This document shows, one piece after another, positions 30,085 to 41,059 of a DNA stretch of 64,000 nucleotides (within the stretch, counting starts at the first letter, position 1; the number at the start of each line of letters is the position of its first letter). A model generated the notes under the pieces. The model saw nothing but the letters and a program-made list of their open reading frames with translations. It searched no databases and was not told the DNA's origin. The DNA lies in assembly GCA_021186555.1 (NCBI GenBank), contig JAJKFL010000004.1, positions 40,344,351 through 40,408,350 of the forward strand. The letters run 5' to 3'. The DNA comes from Reticulitermes speratus. Its lineage: Eukaryota > Arthropoda > Insecta > Blattodea > Rhinotermitidae. The translations under genes and the position numbers were made by a program.

Positions 30085-30320
30085 TGTGGTTATTTAACGA
30101 CGCTATCTCAGAGCCTACAGAATCGATGGCCGGATGTTTGGTGGATGAAAGGGAAGGGATGTGAAAGGAAACGGTTCTGACGTAATCGAGGCACTGTTCT
30201 GCTGTTTGCATGGAGCAACTGAGGAAAGCCATAGTGAGGGTAGCTGATATCCCTTCTGAGATTTGAACTAGAAGCCTCCATAATAAAATTCCAGTGCGTT
30301 ACTGTTACATCAGCATCTTC
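30085..30320 (-). mobile_element. tRNA-like-headed SINE (T6) with GTCGTTAAATAA tail
   Basis: Minus strand: box A-like TGATGTAACAGTAACGC, box B-like CTAGTTCAAATCTCAG, body with CATGCAAACAGCAGAAC and CATCCACCAAACATCCGG, end AGCGTCGTTAAATAACC. The tail is shared with the T4 SINEs. Confidence 0.65.
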
Positions 30321-30542
30321 AGTGACTTGCCCATGAAATATTTGCACTGAAGACTTTATCTCTACCCGCTCTACGCCGCACCCTAGCAACGGTGCTAGTT
30401 CTGTCTTTCCTCAAAATTTATTTTTTCGGGCTTTGTCGTCTCAACCGAGTATCACAGGAATTGCATAATACAAAGGGGTAAGAAAGTGGCTTGGACTGAA
30501 GCAGCAGAGTTGACACTTGACAGTTTTGAATGTAAAACTGTA
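30321..30542. other. unassigned sequence
   Basis: Nothing recognised up to the abrupt start of array C in mid-unit. Confidence 0.4.
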
Positions 30543-32515
30543 CGCTGTTTGTTCTGAGATCCACACAAAACACATAAATACAGTCCGTACCGCGCAGTAA
30601 ACACACTCCGTCTCAGTTATACAAACCAGTCAGTTAATGTTGTACAGTGAAATAATCGTTGTTTGTTCTGAGATCCACACAAAACACATAAATACAGTCC
30701 GTACCGCGCAGTAAACACACTCCGTCTCAGCTATACAAACCAGTCAGTTAATGTTGTACAGTGAAATAATCGCTGTTTGTTCTGAGATCCACACAAAACA
30801 CATAATACAGTCCGTACCGCGCAGTAAACACACTCCGTCTCAGCTATACAAACCAGTCAGTTAATGTTGTACAGTGAAATAATCGCTGTTTGTTCTGAGA
30901 TCCACACAAAACACATAAATACAGTCCGTACCGCGCCGTAAACACACTCCGTCTCAGTTATACAAACCAGTCAGTTAATGTTGTACAGTGAAATAATCGC
31001 TGTTTGTTCTGAGATCCACACAAAACACATAAATACAGTCCGTACTGCGCAGTAAACACACTCCGTCTCAGTTATACAAACCAGTCAGTTAATGTTGTAC
31101 AGTGAAATAATCGCTGTTTGTTCTGAGATCCCACACAAAACACATAAATACAGTCCGTACCGCGCAGTAAACACACTCCGTCTCAGCTATACAAACCAGT
31201 CAGTTAATGTTGTACAGTGAAATAATCGCTGTTTGTTCTGAGATCCACACAAAACACATAAATACAGTCCGTACCGCGCAGTAAACACACTCCGTCTCAG
31301 TTATACAAACCAGTCAGTTAATGTTGTACAGTGAAATAATCGCTGTTTGTTCTGAGATCCACACAAAACACATAAATACAGTTCCTTACCGCGCAGTAAA
31401 CACACTCCGTCTCAGTTATACAAACCAGTCAGTTAATGTTGTACAGTGAAATAATCGCTGTTTGTTCTGAGATCCACACAAAACACATAAATACAGTCCG
31501 TACCGCGCAGTAAACACACTCCGTCTCAGTTATACAAACCAGTCAGTTAATGTTGTACAGTGAAATAATCGCTGTTTGTTCTGAGATCCACACAAAACAC
31601 ATAAATACAGTCCGTACCGCGCAGTAAACACACTCCGTCTCAGTTATACAAACCAGTCAGTTAATGTTGTACAGTGAAATAATCGCTGTTTGTTCTGAGA
31701 TCCACACAAAACACATAAATACAGTCCGTACCGCGCAGTAAACACACTCCGTCTCAGTTATACAAACCAGTCAGTTAATGTTGTACAGTGAAATAATCGC
31801 TGTTTGTTCTGAGATCCACACAAAACACATAAATACAGTCCGTACCGCGCAGTAAACACACTCCGTCTCAGTTATACAAACCAGTCAGTTAATGTTGTAC
31901 AGTGAAATGATCGCTGTTGTTCTGAGATCCACACAAAACACATAAATACAGTCCGTACCGCGCAGTAAACACACTCCGTCTCAGTTATACAAACCAGTCA
32001 GTTAATGTTGTACAGTGAAATAATCGCTGTTTGTTCTGAGATCCACACAAAACACATAAATACAGTCCGTACCGCGCAGTAAACACACTCCGTCTCAGTT
32101 GTACAAACCAGTCAGTTAATGCTGTACAGTGAAATAATCGCTGTTTGTTCTGAGATCCACACAAAACACATAAATACAGTCCGTACCGCGCAGTAAACAC
32201 ACTCCGTCTCAGTTATACAAATCAGTCAGTTAATGTTGTACAGTGAAATAATCGCTGTTTGTTCTCAGATCCACACAAAACACATAAATACAGTCCGTAC
32301 CGCGCAGTAAACACACTCCGTCTCAGTTATACAAACCAGTCAGTTAATGTTGTACAGTGAAATAATCGCTGTTTGTTCTGAGATCCACACAAAACACATA
32401 AATACAGTCCGTACCGCGCAGTAAACACACTCCGTCTCAGTTATACAAACCAGTCAGTTAATGTTGTACAGTGAAATAATCGCTGTTTGTTCTGAGATCC
32501 ACACAAAACACACAA
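30543..32515. repeat. 114-bp tandem array C, ~17 units
   Basis: GTACCGCGC phase starts at 30587. Isolated indels (CATAATACAG near 30801, ATCCCACAC near 31130, CTGTTGTTC near 31915) shift the phase. Otherwise units are >95% alike by eye. Confidence 0.97.
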
Positions 32516-32600
32516 ATACACTGTGTGGGCAGAACGTAGAATTTGTGAATGTTAAACTGGTGGTACATATAGTAACCAGTGGGCTTTAGAGGGCTAACAC
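30543..32600 (+). mobile_element. 114-bp-array element C, left end missing
   Basis: Array begins in mid-unit (GCTGTTTGTTCTGAGATCC) with no left TIR, but the standard right arm is intact (ACTGTGTGGGCAGAACGTAG, GGTGGTACATATAGTAACCA, GGGCTTTAGAGGGCTAAC). Longest of the five arrays. Confidence 0.75.
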
Positions 32601-32729
32601 CCAATAGTAGCCGGCCATTACTTATATCCGTGCTTTCCGTCTGAAAAATTTTGAAAAGGAAACGAAACATGTCCAAAATTTTCTTGTGGCAGTTTTCAAA
32701 GCTTCTTCTCCGTGAACTAATTTCAGTTT
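32601..32729. other. short spacer
   Basis: No feature seen. Confidence 0.4.
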
Positions 32730-33150
32730 AATGTCACGTTGTGTTTACCGTGCATCTTAATGTCACGTGTTCACCGTGCATCTTAATGTCACGTGTTCAC
32801 AGCGCATCTTAATGTCACGTTGTGTTCACCGTGCATCTTAATGTCACGTTGTGTTCACCGTGCATCTTAATGTCACGTTGTGTTCACCGTGCATCTTAAT
32901 GTCACGTGTTCACCGTGCATCTTAATGTCACGTTGTGTTCACAGCGCATCTTAATGTCACGTTGTGTTCACCGTGCATCTTAATGTCACGTTGTGTTCAC
33001 CGTGCATCTTAATGTCACGTGTTCACCGTGCATCTTAATGTCACGTTGTGTTCACCGTGCTTCTTAATGTCACGTTGTGTTCACAGCGCATCTTAATGTC
33101 ACGTTGTGTTCACCGTGCATCTTAATGTCACGTTGTGTTCACCGTGCATC
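32730..33150. repeat. 29/26-bp mixed array, ~15 copies
   Basis: TTAATGTCACGTTGTGTTCA plus CCGTGCATC (29 bp), with a 26-bp form lacking TTG, and ACAGCGCATC variants. Short and long forms are interspersed. Confidence 0.95.
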
Positions 33151-33784
33151 TCAACGTACGGTGCAGTGAACAGAAAATTACGAAAATAAAAAGTGCATTC
33201 GTTGGTTGAAAAACTAAAGATTAATTTCAGTTTAATTGTTGCTGTGTGCCCCCCCCCCCGTGTCGTGACACTGACGGTACGACGCTTGTCCTTCTGTCCC
33301 TGACATGACAGTCAATGCGATGTGACATATGTCAGTGAAGTCCGCACGATCTCCAAATGAGCCTCATAATTACGACACAGTTCTTACGTTATGACAGAGG
33401 TCATTGCTGTGTGGGGGGCATATGGGGGGCATGTGGGGGGCAGGAACTGACCACTGACTGCCGCCCCAAATCTTATTGATTGCCACATTGTTCGAATTCT
33501 GATTGGACAGCCCAATATTATGGGAGGTGACTTTCATCCCCCTAGTTTTCCACCCTCTAGATATTAAGGGACAGAACATGTTGGCGATGGGCAGGCCTGT
33601 GGTTCACAGGACTGTGTGACGTGTCCTTTATTATTCAATATTTCCACCCCTTGTGTGCTGAAATGTTCTCAGATGTTACACTAAAGCGTTGGTGCTAGTA
33701 AGGGGAGAAATGGAAATGTAGCTGTTAGCTAAAAATGATGACGTCAGCTGGAGGGGGTGAATGTGCCCTCTGTTTGTAGTTTAC
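33151..33784. other. unassigned; short homopolymer and GGGGGGCAT repeats
   Basis: C10 at about 33249; GTGGGGGGCATATGGGGGGC at 33411 and following is three copies of a 11-12 bp G-rich unit. No gene. Confidence 0.4.
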
Positions 33785-35395
33785 TTAACCCTTTAAAGAC
33801 TGAAGGTATTGTTCTGTCCAATGATCACCGATTTATGAAAGAGTATTGCTTTTTGGAAGGTTCCCAAGCTTCGCCCACTTGTCCTTCTTGTAGGAGCAAT
33901 ACGGAGATTAAGGTGAGTATGGAGCAATGGTTAACATGGATTATATATAAAGACTCAGTTCGTACCGCGCAGTAAACACACTCCGTCTCAGTTATACAAA
34001 CCAGTCAGTTAATGTTGTACAGTGAAATAATCGCTGTTTGTTCTGAGATCCACACAAAACACATAAATACAGTCCGTACCGCGCAGTAAACACACTCCGT
34101 CTCAGTTATACAAACCAGTCAGTTAATGTTGTACAGTGAAATAATCGCTGTTTGTTCTGAGATCCACACAAAACACATAAATACAGTCCGTACCGCGCAG
34201 TAAACACACTCCGTCTCAGTTATACAAACCAATCAGTTAATGCTGTACAGTGAAATAATCGCTGTTTGTTCTGAGATCCACACAAAACACATAAATACAG
34301 TCCGTACCGCGCAGTAAACACACTCCGTCTCAGTTATACAAACCAATCAGTTAATGTTGTACAGTGAAATAATCGCTGTTTGTTCTGAGATCCACACAAA
34401 ACACATAAATACAGTCCGTACCGCGCAGTAAACACACTCCGTCTCAGTTATACAAACCAATCAGTTAATGCTGTACAGTGAAATAATCGCTGTTTGTTCT
34501 GAGATCCACACAAAACACATAAATACAGTCCGTACCGCGCAGTAAACACACTCCGTCTCAGTTATACAAACCAATCAGTTAATGCTGTACAGTGAAATAA
34601 TCGCTGTTTGTTCTGAGATCCACACAAAACACATAAATACAGTCCGTACCGCGCAGTAAACACACTCCGTCTCAGTTATACAAACCAGTCAGTTAATGTT
34701 GTACAGTGAAATAATCGCTGTTTGTTCTGAGATCCACACAAAACACATAAATACAGTCCGTACCACGCAGTAAACACACTCCGTCTCAGTTATATAAACC
34801 AGTCAGTTAATGTTGTACAGTGAAATAATCGCTGTTTGTTCTGAGATCCACACAAAACACATAAATACAGTCCGTACCGCGCAGTAAACACACTCCGTCT
34901 CAGTTATATAAACCAGTCAGTTAATGTTGTACAGTGAAATAATCGCTGTTTGTTCTGAGATCCACACAAAACACATAAATACAGTCCGTACCACGCAGTA
35001 AACACACTCCGTCTCAGTTATATAAACCAGTCAGTTAATGCTGTACAGTGAAATAATCGCTGTTTGTTCTGAGATCCACACAAAACACATAAATACAGTC
35101 CGTACCGCGCAGTAAACACACTCCGTCTCAGTTATACAAACCAGTCAGTTAATGCTGTACAGTGAAATAATCGCTGTTTGTTCTGAGATCCACACAAAAC
35201 ACATAAATACAGTCCGTACCGCGCAGTAAACACACTCCGTCTCAGTTATACAAACCAGCCAGTTAATGTTGTACATTGAAATAATCGCTGTTTGTTCTGT
35301 CATATGCAACATATAGACACACTGTGTGGGCAGAATCCAGGCTTCTGTAATGTCAACGTAGGTCGTAAAATTGCCGTTGGACTTCAAATGGTTAA
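33785..35395 (+). mobile_element. piggyBac-like non-autonomous element D, complete, with 114-bp array
   Basis: Both termini survive: TTAACCCTTTAAAGACTG at the left (TTAA 33785-33788) and ACTTCAAATGGTTAA at the right (TTAA 35392-35395). Left arm is about 160 bp with ACCGATTTATGAAAGAGTAT and CTTCGCCCACTTGTCCTTCT, then ATAAAGACTCAGTTCG and ~12 units, then the right arm (CACTGTGTGGGCAGAATCC). This is the best reference for the whole element: 1.6 kb, of which about 1.34 kb is array. Confidence 0.82.
33962..35305. repeat. 114-bp tandem array D, ~12 units
   Basis: Sub-blocks share variants: CCAATCAG in units 3-6, TATATAAACC and GTACCACGCAG in units 8-10. Confidence 0.97.
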
Positions 35396-36065
35396 TTTTT
35401 TCAGTGTATATTTATTTCAAATTAAAGCATATTTGTTTTATTTGATTATCAATATTTTGCGCAATTCTCGCCACACAAACGACCTCAAACCATAATTGCT
35501 ATAAGCATGTTATGTGTGAACGCTTTGTGCATGTAGTTTTTGTTGCAAGATTGCGATCTCAACATTGAATGACTGTTAACCATAGCTGTAGTCTTACTTT
35601 CCTGCACACAGCATGCTGATGGCTCATTGACAGCCGAAACGTGTACATGTAGCTGGGTTTTATACCACTAAATTATAAATTGTACCTGCCGGATACAGCA
35701 GTTGGTTTCATTGTACAATGATAAGAATTTCAAAACAAACTTCATCGACATCATATATTTGGTTTCGACGGTGAAATATGTGGACACATGGAAGGACAGA
35801 CACGATCTACGAATTATGTCTTCGTTTCGTACAACGAAAATATAAGAAATTTTGCCAACGACAGTTAAAAGTCGGGAACATTAACATAACACTGAATAAC
35901 AGACGTTATGTAACTTAACATTGTTCTGCTAAAATCTGAAGAAGTGAATTAAGTGTTTCGTCGGAACTTCAAACACAGTAAACATTTCTTTGTGTCTGTC
36001 TGTTCTAACTGTGTCCTCCATTTCTCCTTATTGTTATTATTTCGTCCCTTAATTCTGATGTTTCG
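35396..36065. other. unassigned; one hairpin motif at 35616-35650
   Basis: GCTGATGGCTCATTGACAGC then CGAAACGTGTACATGTAG: GGCT/AGCC stem followed by CGAAACGTG, then GGGTTTTATACC as at other motif sites. No gene. Confidence 0.45.
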
Positions 36066-36188
36066 AGCCGTGCCATGGCTCAGGCTGTCAGTCGTCTGCC
36101 TGTCACTGCGGAGGTCCGGGGATCAGTACCTCGCCAGGCCATGTGTGGTTTGTGGTGTTTACAGTGGCACTGTGACAGGTTTTTCTCC
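36066..36188 (+). mobile_element. T4 SINE head driving array 1
   Basis: GCCGTGCCATGGCTCAGGCT (box A region), GGAGGTCCGGGGATCAGTAC (decayed box B), CATGTGTGGTTTGTGG, CAGTGGCACTGTGACAGG. It joins without a break to the first 92-bp unit. Confidence 0.88.
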
Positions 36189-37556
36189 CAGTACTTCAGT
36201 TTTCCCCTGTCAGTATCATTCCACCAATGCTCCATACTCATTCATACATCTACCACCAACGCTGTATAATGTTTCTCTCCCAGTACTTCAGTTTCCCCCT
36301 GTCAGTATCATTCCACCAATGCTCCATACTCATTCATACATCTACCACCAACGCTGTATAATGTTTCTCTCCCAGTACTTCAGTTTTCCCCTGTCAGTAT
36401 CATTCCACCAATGCTCCATACTCATTCATACATCTACCACCAACGCTGTATAATGTTTTTCTCCCAGTACTTCAGTTTTCCCCTGTCAGTATCATTCCAC
36501 CACTGCTCCATACTCATTCATTCATCTACCACCAACGCTGTATAATGTTTTTCTCCCAGTACTTCAGTTTTCCCCTGTCAGTATCATTCCACCAATGCTC
36601 CATACTCATTCATACATTTACCACCAACGCTGTATAATGTTTCTCTCCCAGTACTTCAGTTTTCCCCTGTCAGTATGATTCCACCAATGCTCCATACTCA
36701 TTCATACATCTACCACCAACACTGTATAATGTTTTTCTCCCAGTACTTCAGTTTTCCCCTGTCAGTATCATTCCACCAATGCTCCATACTCATTCAAACA
36801 TCTACCACCAACACTGTATAATGTTTTTCTCCCAGTACTTCAGTTTTCCCCTGTCAGTATCATTCCACCAATGCTCCATACTCATTCATACATCTACCAC
36901 CAACACTGTATAATGTTTTTCTCCCAGTACTTCAGTTTTCCCCTGTCAGTATCATTCCACCAATGCTCCATACTCATTCATACATCTACCACCAACACTG
37001 TATAATGTTTTTCTCCCAGTACTTCAGTTTTCCCCTGTCAGTATCATTCCACCAATGCTCCATACTCATTCATACATCTACCACCAACACTGTATAATGT
37101 TTTTCTCCCAGTACTTCAGTTTTCCCCTGTCAGTATCATTCCACCAATGCTCCATACTCATTCATACATCTACCACCAACACTGTATAATGTTTTTCTCC
37201 CAGTACTTCAGTTTTCCCCTGTCAGTATCATTCCACCAATGCTCCATACTCATTCATACATCTACCACCAACACTGTATAATGTTTTTCTCCCAGTACTT
37301 CAGTTTTCCCCTGTCAGTATCATTCCACCAATGCTCCATACTCATTCACACATCTACCACCAACACTGTATAATGTTTTTCTCCCAGTACTTCAGTTTTC
37401 CCCTGTCAGTATCATTCCACCAATGCTCCATACTCATTCATACATCTACCACCAACACTGTATAATGTTTTTCTCCCAGTACTTCAGTTTTCCCCTGTCA
37501 GTATCATTCCACCAATGCTCCATACTCATTCATCCATCTACCACCAACGCTGTATA
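36189..37556 (+). repeat. 92-bp SINE-derived array 1, ~15 copies
   Basis: CAGTACTTCAGTTTTCCCCT, CATTCCACCAATGCTCCATA, CTACCACCAACGCTGTATAA. Unit starts 36189, 36281, 36373, 36465. The first units have AACGCTG and later ones AACACTG, so the array has a gradient. The SINE 3' tail is absent: it ends at CTGTATACTCTCAG. Confidence 0.97.
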
Positions 37557-38135
37557 CTCTCAGTATTCAAATACATAACCTAAGGATTCCGGTAGTCTTT
37601 ATACCTGATCGAATTCCGCTATAAAGCAGGTACGCCCTTTTCGTATTTGACAAGTCCCGTGTTCAAATCTCGGCCTGTAAGCCATTTAGCCTAAGTGTGC
37701 ATTTAATAACCTTTAAATCAGTTCATTTAAATGCACGATAATGCCTCAAATCACGCTGTGACCGGTTGCTGCCAGATCTTGCCGTTCGTCGCCGTTAGCA
37801 AGCCTGACACCTGCTCTCCGTTACTCAGCTATGTGAGACATTTTCAGTTCACCACTGTGAAGCCATTTTAAACCACTTTTCCATTGATCTCGCAGAATCA
37901 CATAAAAGCATTTGCAGCTCTGCAGTCGCTCAGCGCAGACAGCGACAGGCCTGACGCGCTCGACACGTTAAAATGCTTGGAAACGAAATAATTAAATTAT
38001 CATGGGACAGAGGCAGTGCGCTGATTGTTTGAATGCGATATCCACACTACACGTTTCGACTTACAAAGCTGTCCGCAACTTTTCGGCTCTCGGATCCTTC
38101 AACCAACAGGTATAGCGTAACTGTATTCGAAAACA
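37557..38135. other. unassigned sequence
   Basis: No repeat homology in the window or supported ORF. Confidence 0.4.
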
Positions 38136-38139
38136 GCAG

Positions 38140-38400
38140 GAATAGCTCAGTAGGTGTAGTGACTAGGATACGCGCTGGACGGTTCGGGGGTCGAGTTCTG
38201 GCAGGGACAAATTATTTTTCTCTCCTCCGAAACGTCCAGACCTACTTTGGGGACCATCCAGACTCCTATTCAATTAGTAAAGGGGTCATTAGCAGGGGAT
38301 AAAGCGGTCGAGGCGTGAAGTTGATGAACCAGCTCCCTCTAGTGCCGTGGTTAAGAATGAGTGGATCTATACGTCTGCTCCCCCTCTGTGCCTCACGACG
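38140..38400 (+). mobile_element. T1 SINE, decayed
   Basis: GGAATAGCTCAGTAGGTGTA (box A), GGGGGTCGAGTTCTGG (box B region), GATAAAGCGGTCGAGGCGTG, AGTGCCGTGGTTAAGAATGA and CTGCTCCCCCTCTGTGCC. Confidence 0.88.
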
Positions 38401-38451
38401 TACATACGGACAGGCGTACATTACTTTCACGTACTGGTACACAGCCCGTTG

Positions 38452-38454
<3 letters not shown>

Positions 38455-38488
<34 letters not shown>

Positions 38489-38760
38489 CCATACAGCACA
38501 GTCCTTCTTGAGAAGCTAACAGTTCGTCAGCTAGTCAAGAAATTCCCCGCGTTTTATGGAACCCGAAGGTTCATTACCGCATTCACAACAGCCCGCCACC
38601 TGCCCCTATCCTGAGCCATATCAATCCAGTCCATGCCCCCCATCCCAGTTCTTGAAGATCCATTTTAATATTATCCGCCCATCTACACCTGGGTCTTCCA
38701 CGTGGTCTCCTTCCCTCAGGTCCCCACCAACACCCTGTATGCACCTCTACAGCCCGTTGT
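38455..38760 (-). mobile_element. LINE 3' end with (TTAG)n tail
   Basis: (AACT)n at 38455-38487 is the tail in reverse, followed by the 3' UTR and C-terminal codons (minus strand: [20 protein letters not shown] decay, [23 protein letters not shown]). Same family as 26583; truncated at about the GAYRVLVG position. Confidence 0.9.
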
Positions 38761-39004
38761 AACTTCAGTAGGAAGCAGTTGAATGTAAAACCAGTTGAGC
38801 TAATCCCTATGTAGAAGCAAAAGAACTGACAATAAAAAGCAAAATTTGCAAAAAAAAATACCGAATCAAAATAAATCAGCTTAAAATCCCCAAATGTTTA
38901 CCTGCTCTTTGCAACACGCAACTTAAAACATGCCTTATGGTTCCGTTTATTGTTAACTTCTCTTTTTACCAACACACCACTTGGGAATTTCAGACCCAAG
39001 CAAA
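38761..39004. other. unassigned AT-rich spacer
   Basis: Nothing recognised. Confidence 0.4.
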
Positions 39005-39990
39005 TCTACAATAACTAACTTACTAACTAAATAAATAATAAACATATATAAATAAACAAACAATAAATATATATAAACAATAAATATATATAAATCATAC
39101 AATAAATAAATATACATAACAATATATATAAACAATAAATTCATATAAATAAACAAACAATAAATATAAATAAATAAACAAACAAATATAAATAAATAAA
39201 CAATAAATATAATTAAATAAATATAAATAAACATTAATATATATAAGTAGACAAACAATAAATGTATATAAATAAATAATAAATATAAATAAATAAACAA
39301 TAAATGTATATAAATAAACAATAAATATAAATAAATAAACAATAAATAAATAAAAATAAACATTAATATACATAAGTAAACACAATAAATGTATATAAGT
39401 AAACAAACAATAAATACATATAAATAAATAAACAATAAATGTATATAAATAAACAATAAATATAAATAAATAAACAAACAAATATAAATAAATAAACAAT
39501 AAATATAATTAAATAAATATAAATAAACATAAATATATATAAGTAACCAAACAATAAATGCATATAAATAAACAATAAATATAAATAAATAAACAATAAA
39601 TGTATATAAATAAACAATAAATATAAATAAATAAACAATAAATATAATTAAATAAACATTAATATATATAAGTAAACACAATAAATGTATATAAGTAAAC
39701 AAACAATAAATACATATAAATAAATAAACAATAAATGTATAAATAAATAAACAATTCATATATAAATAGATAAACAATACATATAAATAAATAAAACATA
39801 AATATATATAGAAACAACCAAACAATAAATATATATAAATAAATAAACAAATAAATAAATATAAATAAACAATAAATATACATAAGTAAACAAACAATAA
39901 ATGCATATAAATAAACAACAATAAATATATAAATAAACAACAAATACTTATAAATTAATAAATAAACAATAAATACATATAAATAAATAT
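39005..39990. repeat. AT-rich degenerate minisatellite
   Basis: Irregular ~18-21 bp units of the type ACAATAAATATAAATAAATA with TGTATATAA variants. Almost free of G on this strand (A/T/C only), which removes stops on the minus strand and creates the 322-codon LFIYLYIFIVYL-type frame. Larger blocks repeat (about 39340-39520 and 39650-39730 share ATTAATATACATAAGTAAAC). Confidence 0.93.
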
Positions 39991-40736
39991 GTTTTTCCAT
40001 TAACAGTGACGTAAGTGCCCTTTCCACACAGAATGTCAGTTTTCTCAGTCGGCCTTTTCTTTGCAGCTTCTCAATAAATTTGCTGCCTGTTGCAAGCCAA
40101 CACACCTCAGAACGTTCGCGCAACATAACGAAACGTAACGTTTTGCCGCTACAAGACAACGCAGTTTTTAGCCTGCATAATTACCTATTCATATTCCTGG
40201 GACACGAATTACAGTTCAAATGAGAGTTTCGTGTTTGGCGCCACAAAGCTGCTGTTCAAATTTTCAGGCGGTCGCGCTGTCCATTTGCAAGTCCGTAGCT
40301 GGAAGTGCGAAGCGTTGTTCTTCTGTTTATTTTATACAGGAAGCCTGAAGCTGGCGAAATATTCATTGGCTTTCGTCACAAAACGCTGTGCGGACTGTTT
40401 GAGACGCCAACCGACGTCTGACTGCACAGCGACGTAGCACGTAATCTACACTTTGCAACTCTAGCCTATTTAATAACACAGGTTATTCATATTGTAGTCT
40501 TCATGGTCTGTGAGACCGTGTGGTCTGGTAGGTGGAAACCGCCGTTTTGGAGACACCTGCTGCATCAATCTTCAGGCTCGAAGTGACATCAGAATCACTT
40601 TACGAATGACGGTCGGTCTGTCAGTCAGTCAGTCAGTCAGTCATTCAGTCTTTGGTGTTCAACCCCCCTCCCCCTTGTGCCCCATGCCCAAACAGTCTGA
40701 AAATATAAAGTTGTCCCTGTTGAAGCCATGAAAGCG
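39991..40736. other. unassigned; (CAGT)n at 40617-40648
   Basis: Relatively complex sequence with a 68-codon ORF (40231-40437) lacking any motif. One of the longer stretches with no visible repeat, but no exon signal was found. Confidence 0.35.
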
Positions 40737-40988
40737 TATGGAGGTAGTAGAGGTGTAGCTCCACTCATTGGTAACCTCGGTGCTGGATGGATGTGAGTCG
40801 TCCACGTCCCGCTCTGGCCGCTTTACCCTCGGAACACCCCGGTACCCGATGGACAGGAGGCAGGTGGGCCCCCAGAGCCTCTCTGGACAATTTGGAGAGG
40901 AGAAAAATCTCTCGCCTCTACCGAGATTCTAACTCCAGACCCTCCAGCCAGTAGCGTAGTCACTGTACCGACTGAGCTATCGCGGCTC
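40737..40988 (-). mobile_element. T1 SINE, decayed
   Basis: Minus strand: CGCGATAGCTCAGTCGGTAC (box A), CTGGAGGGTCTGGAGTTAGA (decayed box B), GGGCCCACCTGCCTCCTGTC, GAGGGTAAAGCGGCCAGAGC and CGAGGTTACCAATGAGTGGA. Confidence 0.9.
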
Positions 40989-41059
40989 CCCAGGTATTAG
41001 CGTACTTAAGAAATTTAGTTTCTAAAGTGTTGGGGCGCCTTTTCAGACAAACCGCTTTG

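Noticed and set aside
35953..36453. 166-codon frame with FHQCSILIH repeats, and similar frames at 45933, 56820 and 59911
   Set aside because: All are readings of the 92-bp SINE-derived unit.
38953..39921. 322-codon tyrosine/isoleucine/leucine-rich frame resembling a multi-pass membrane protein
   Set aside because: Product of the AT-rich, G-poor minisatellite; no stops because of strand composition.
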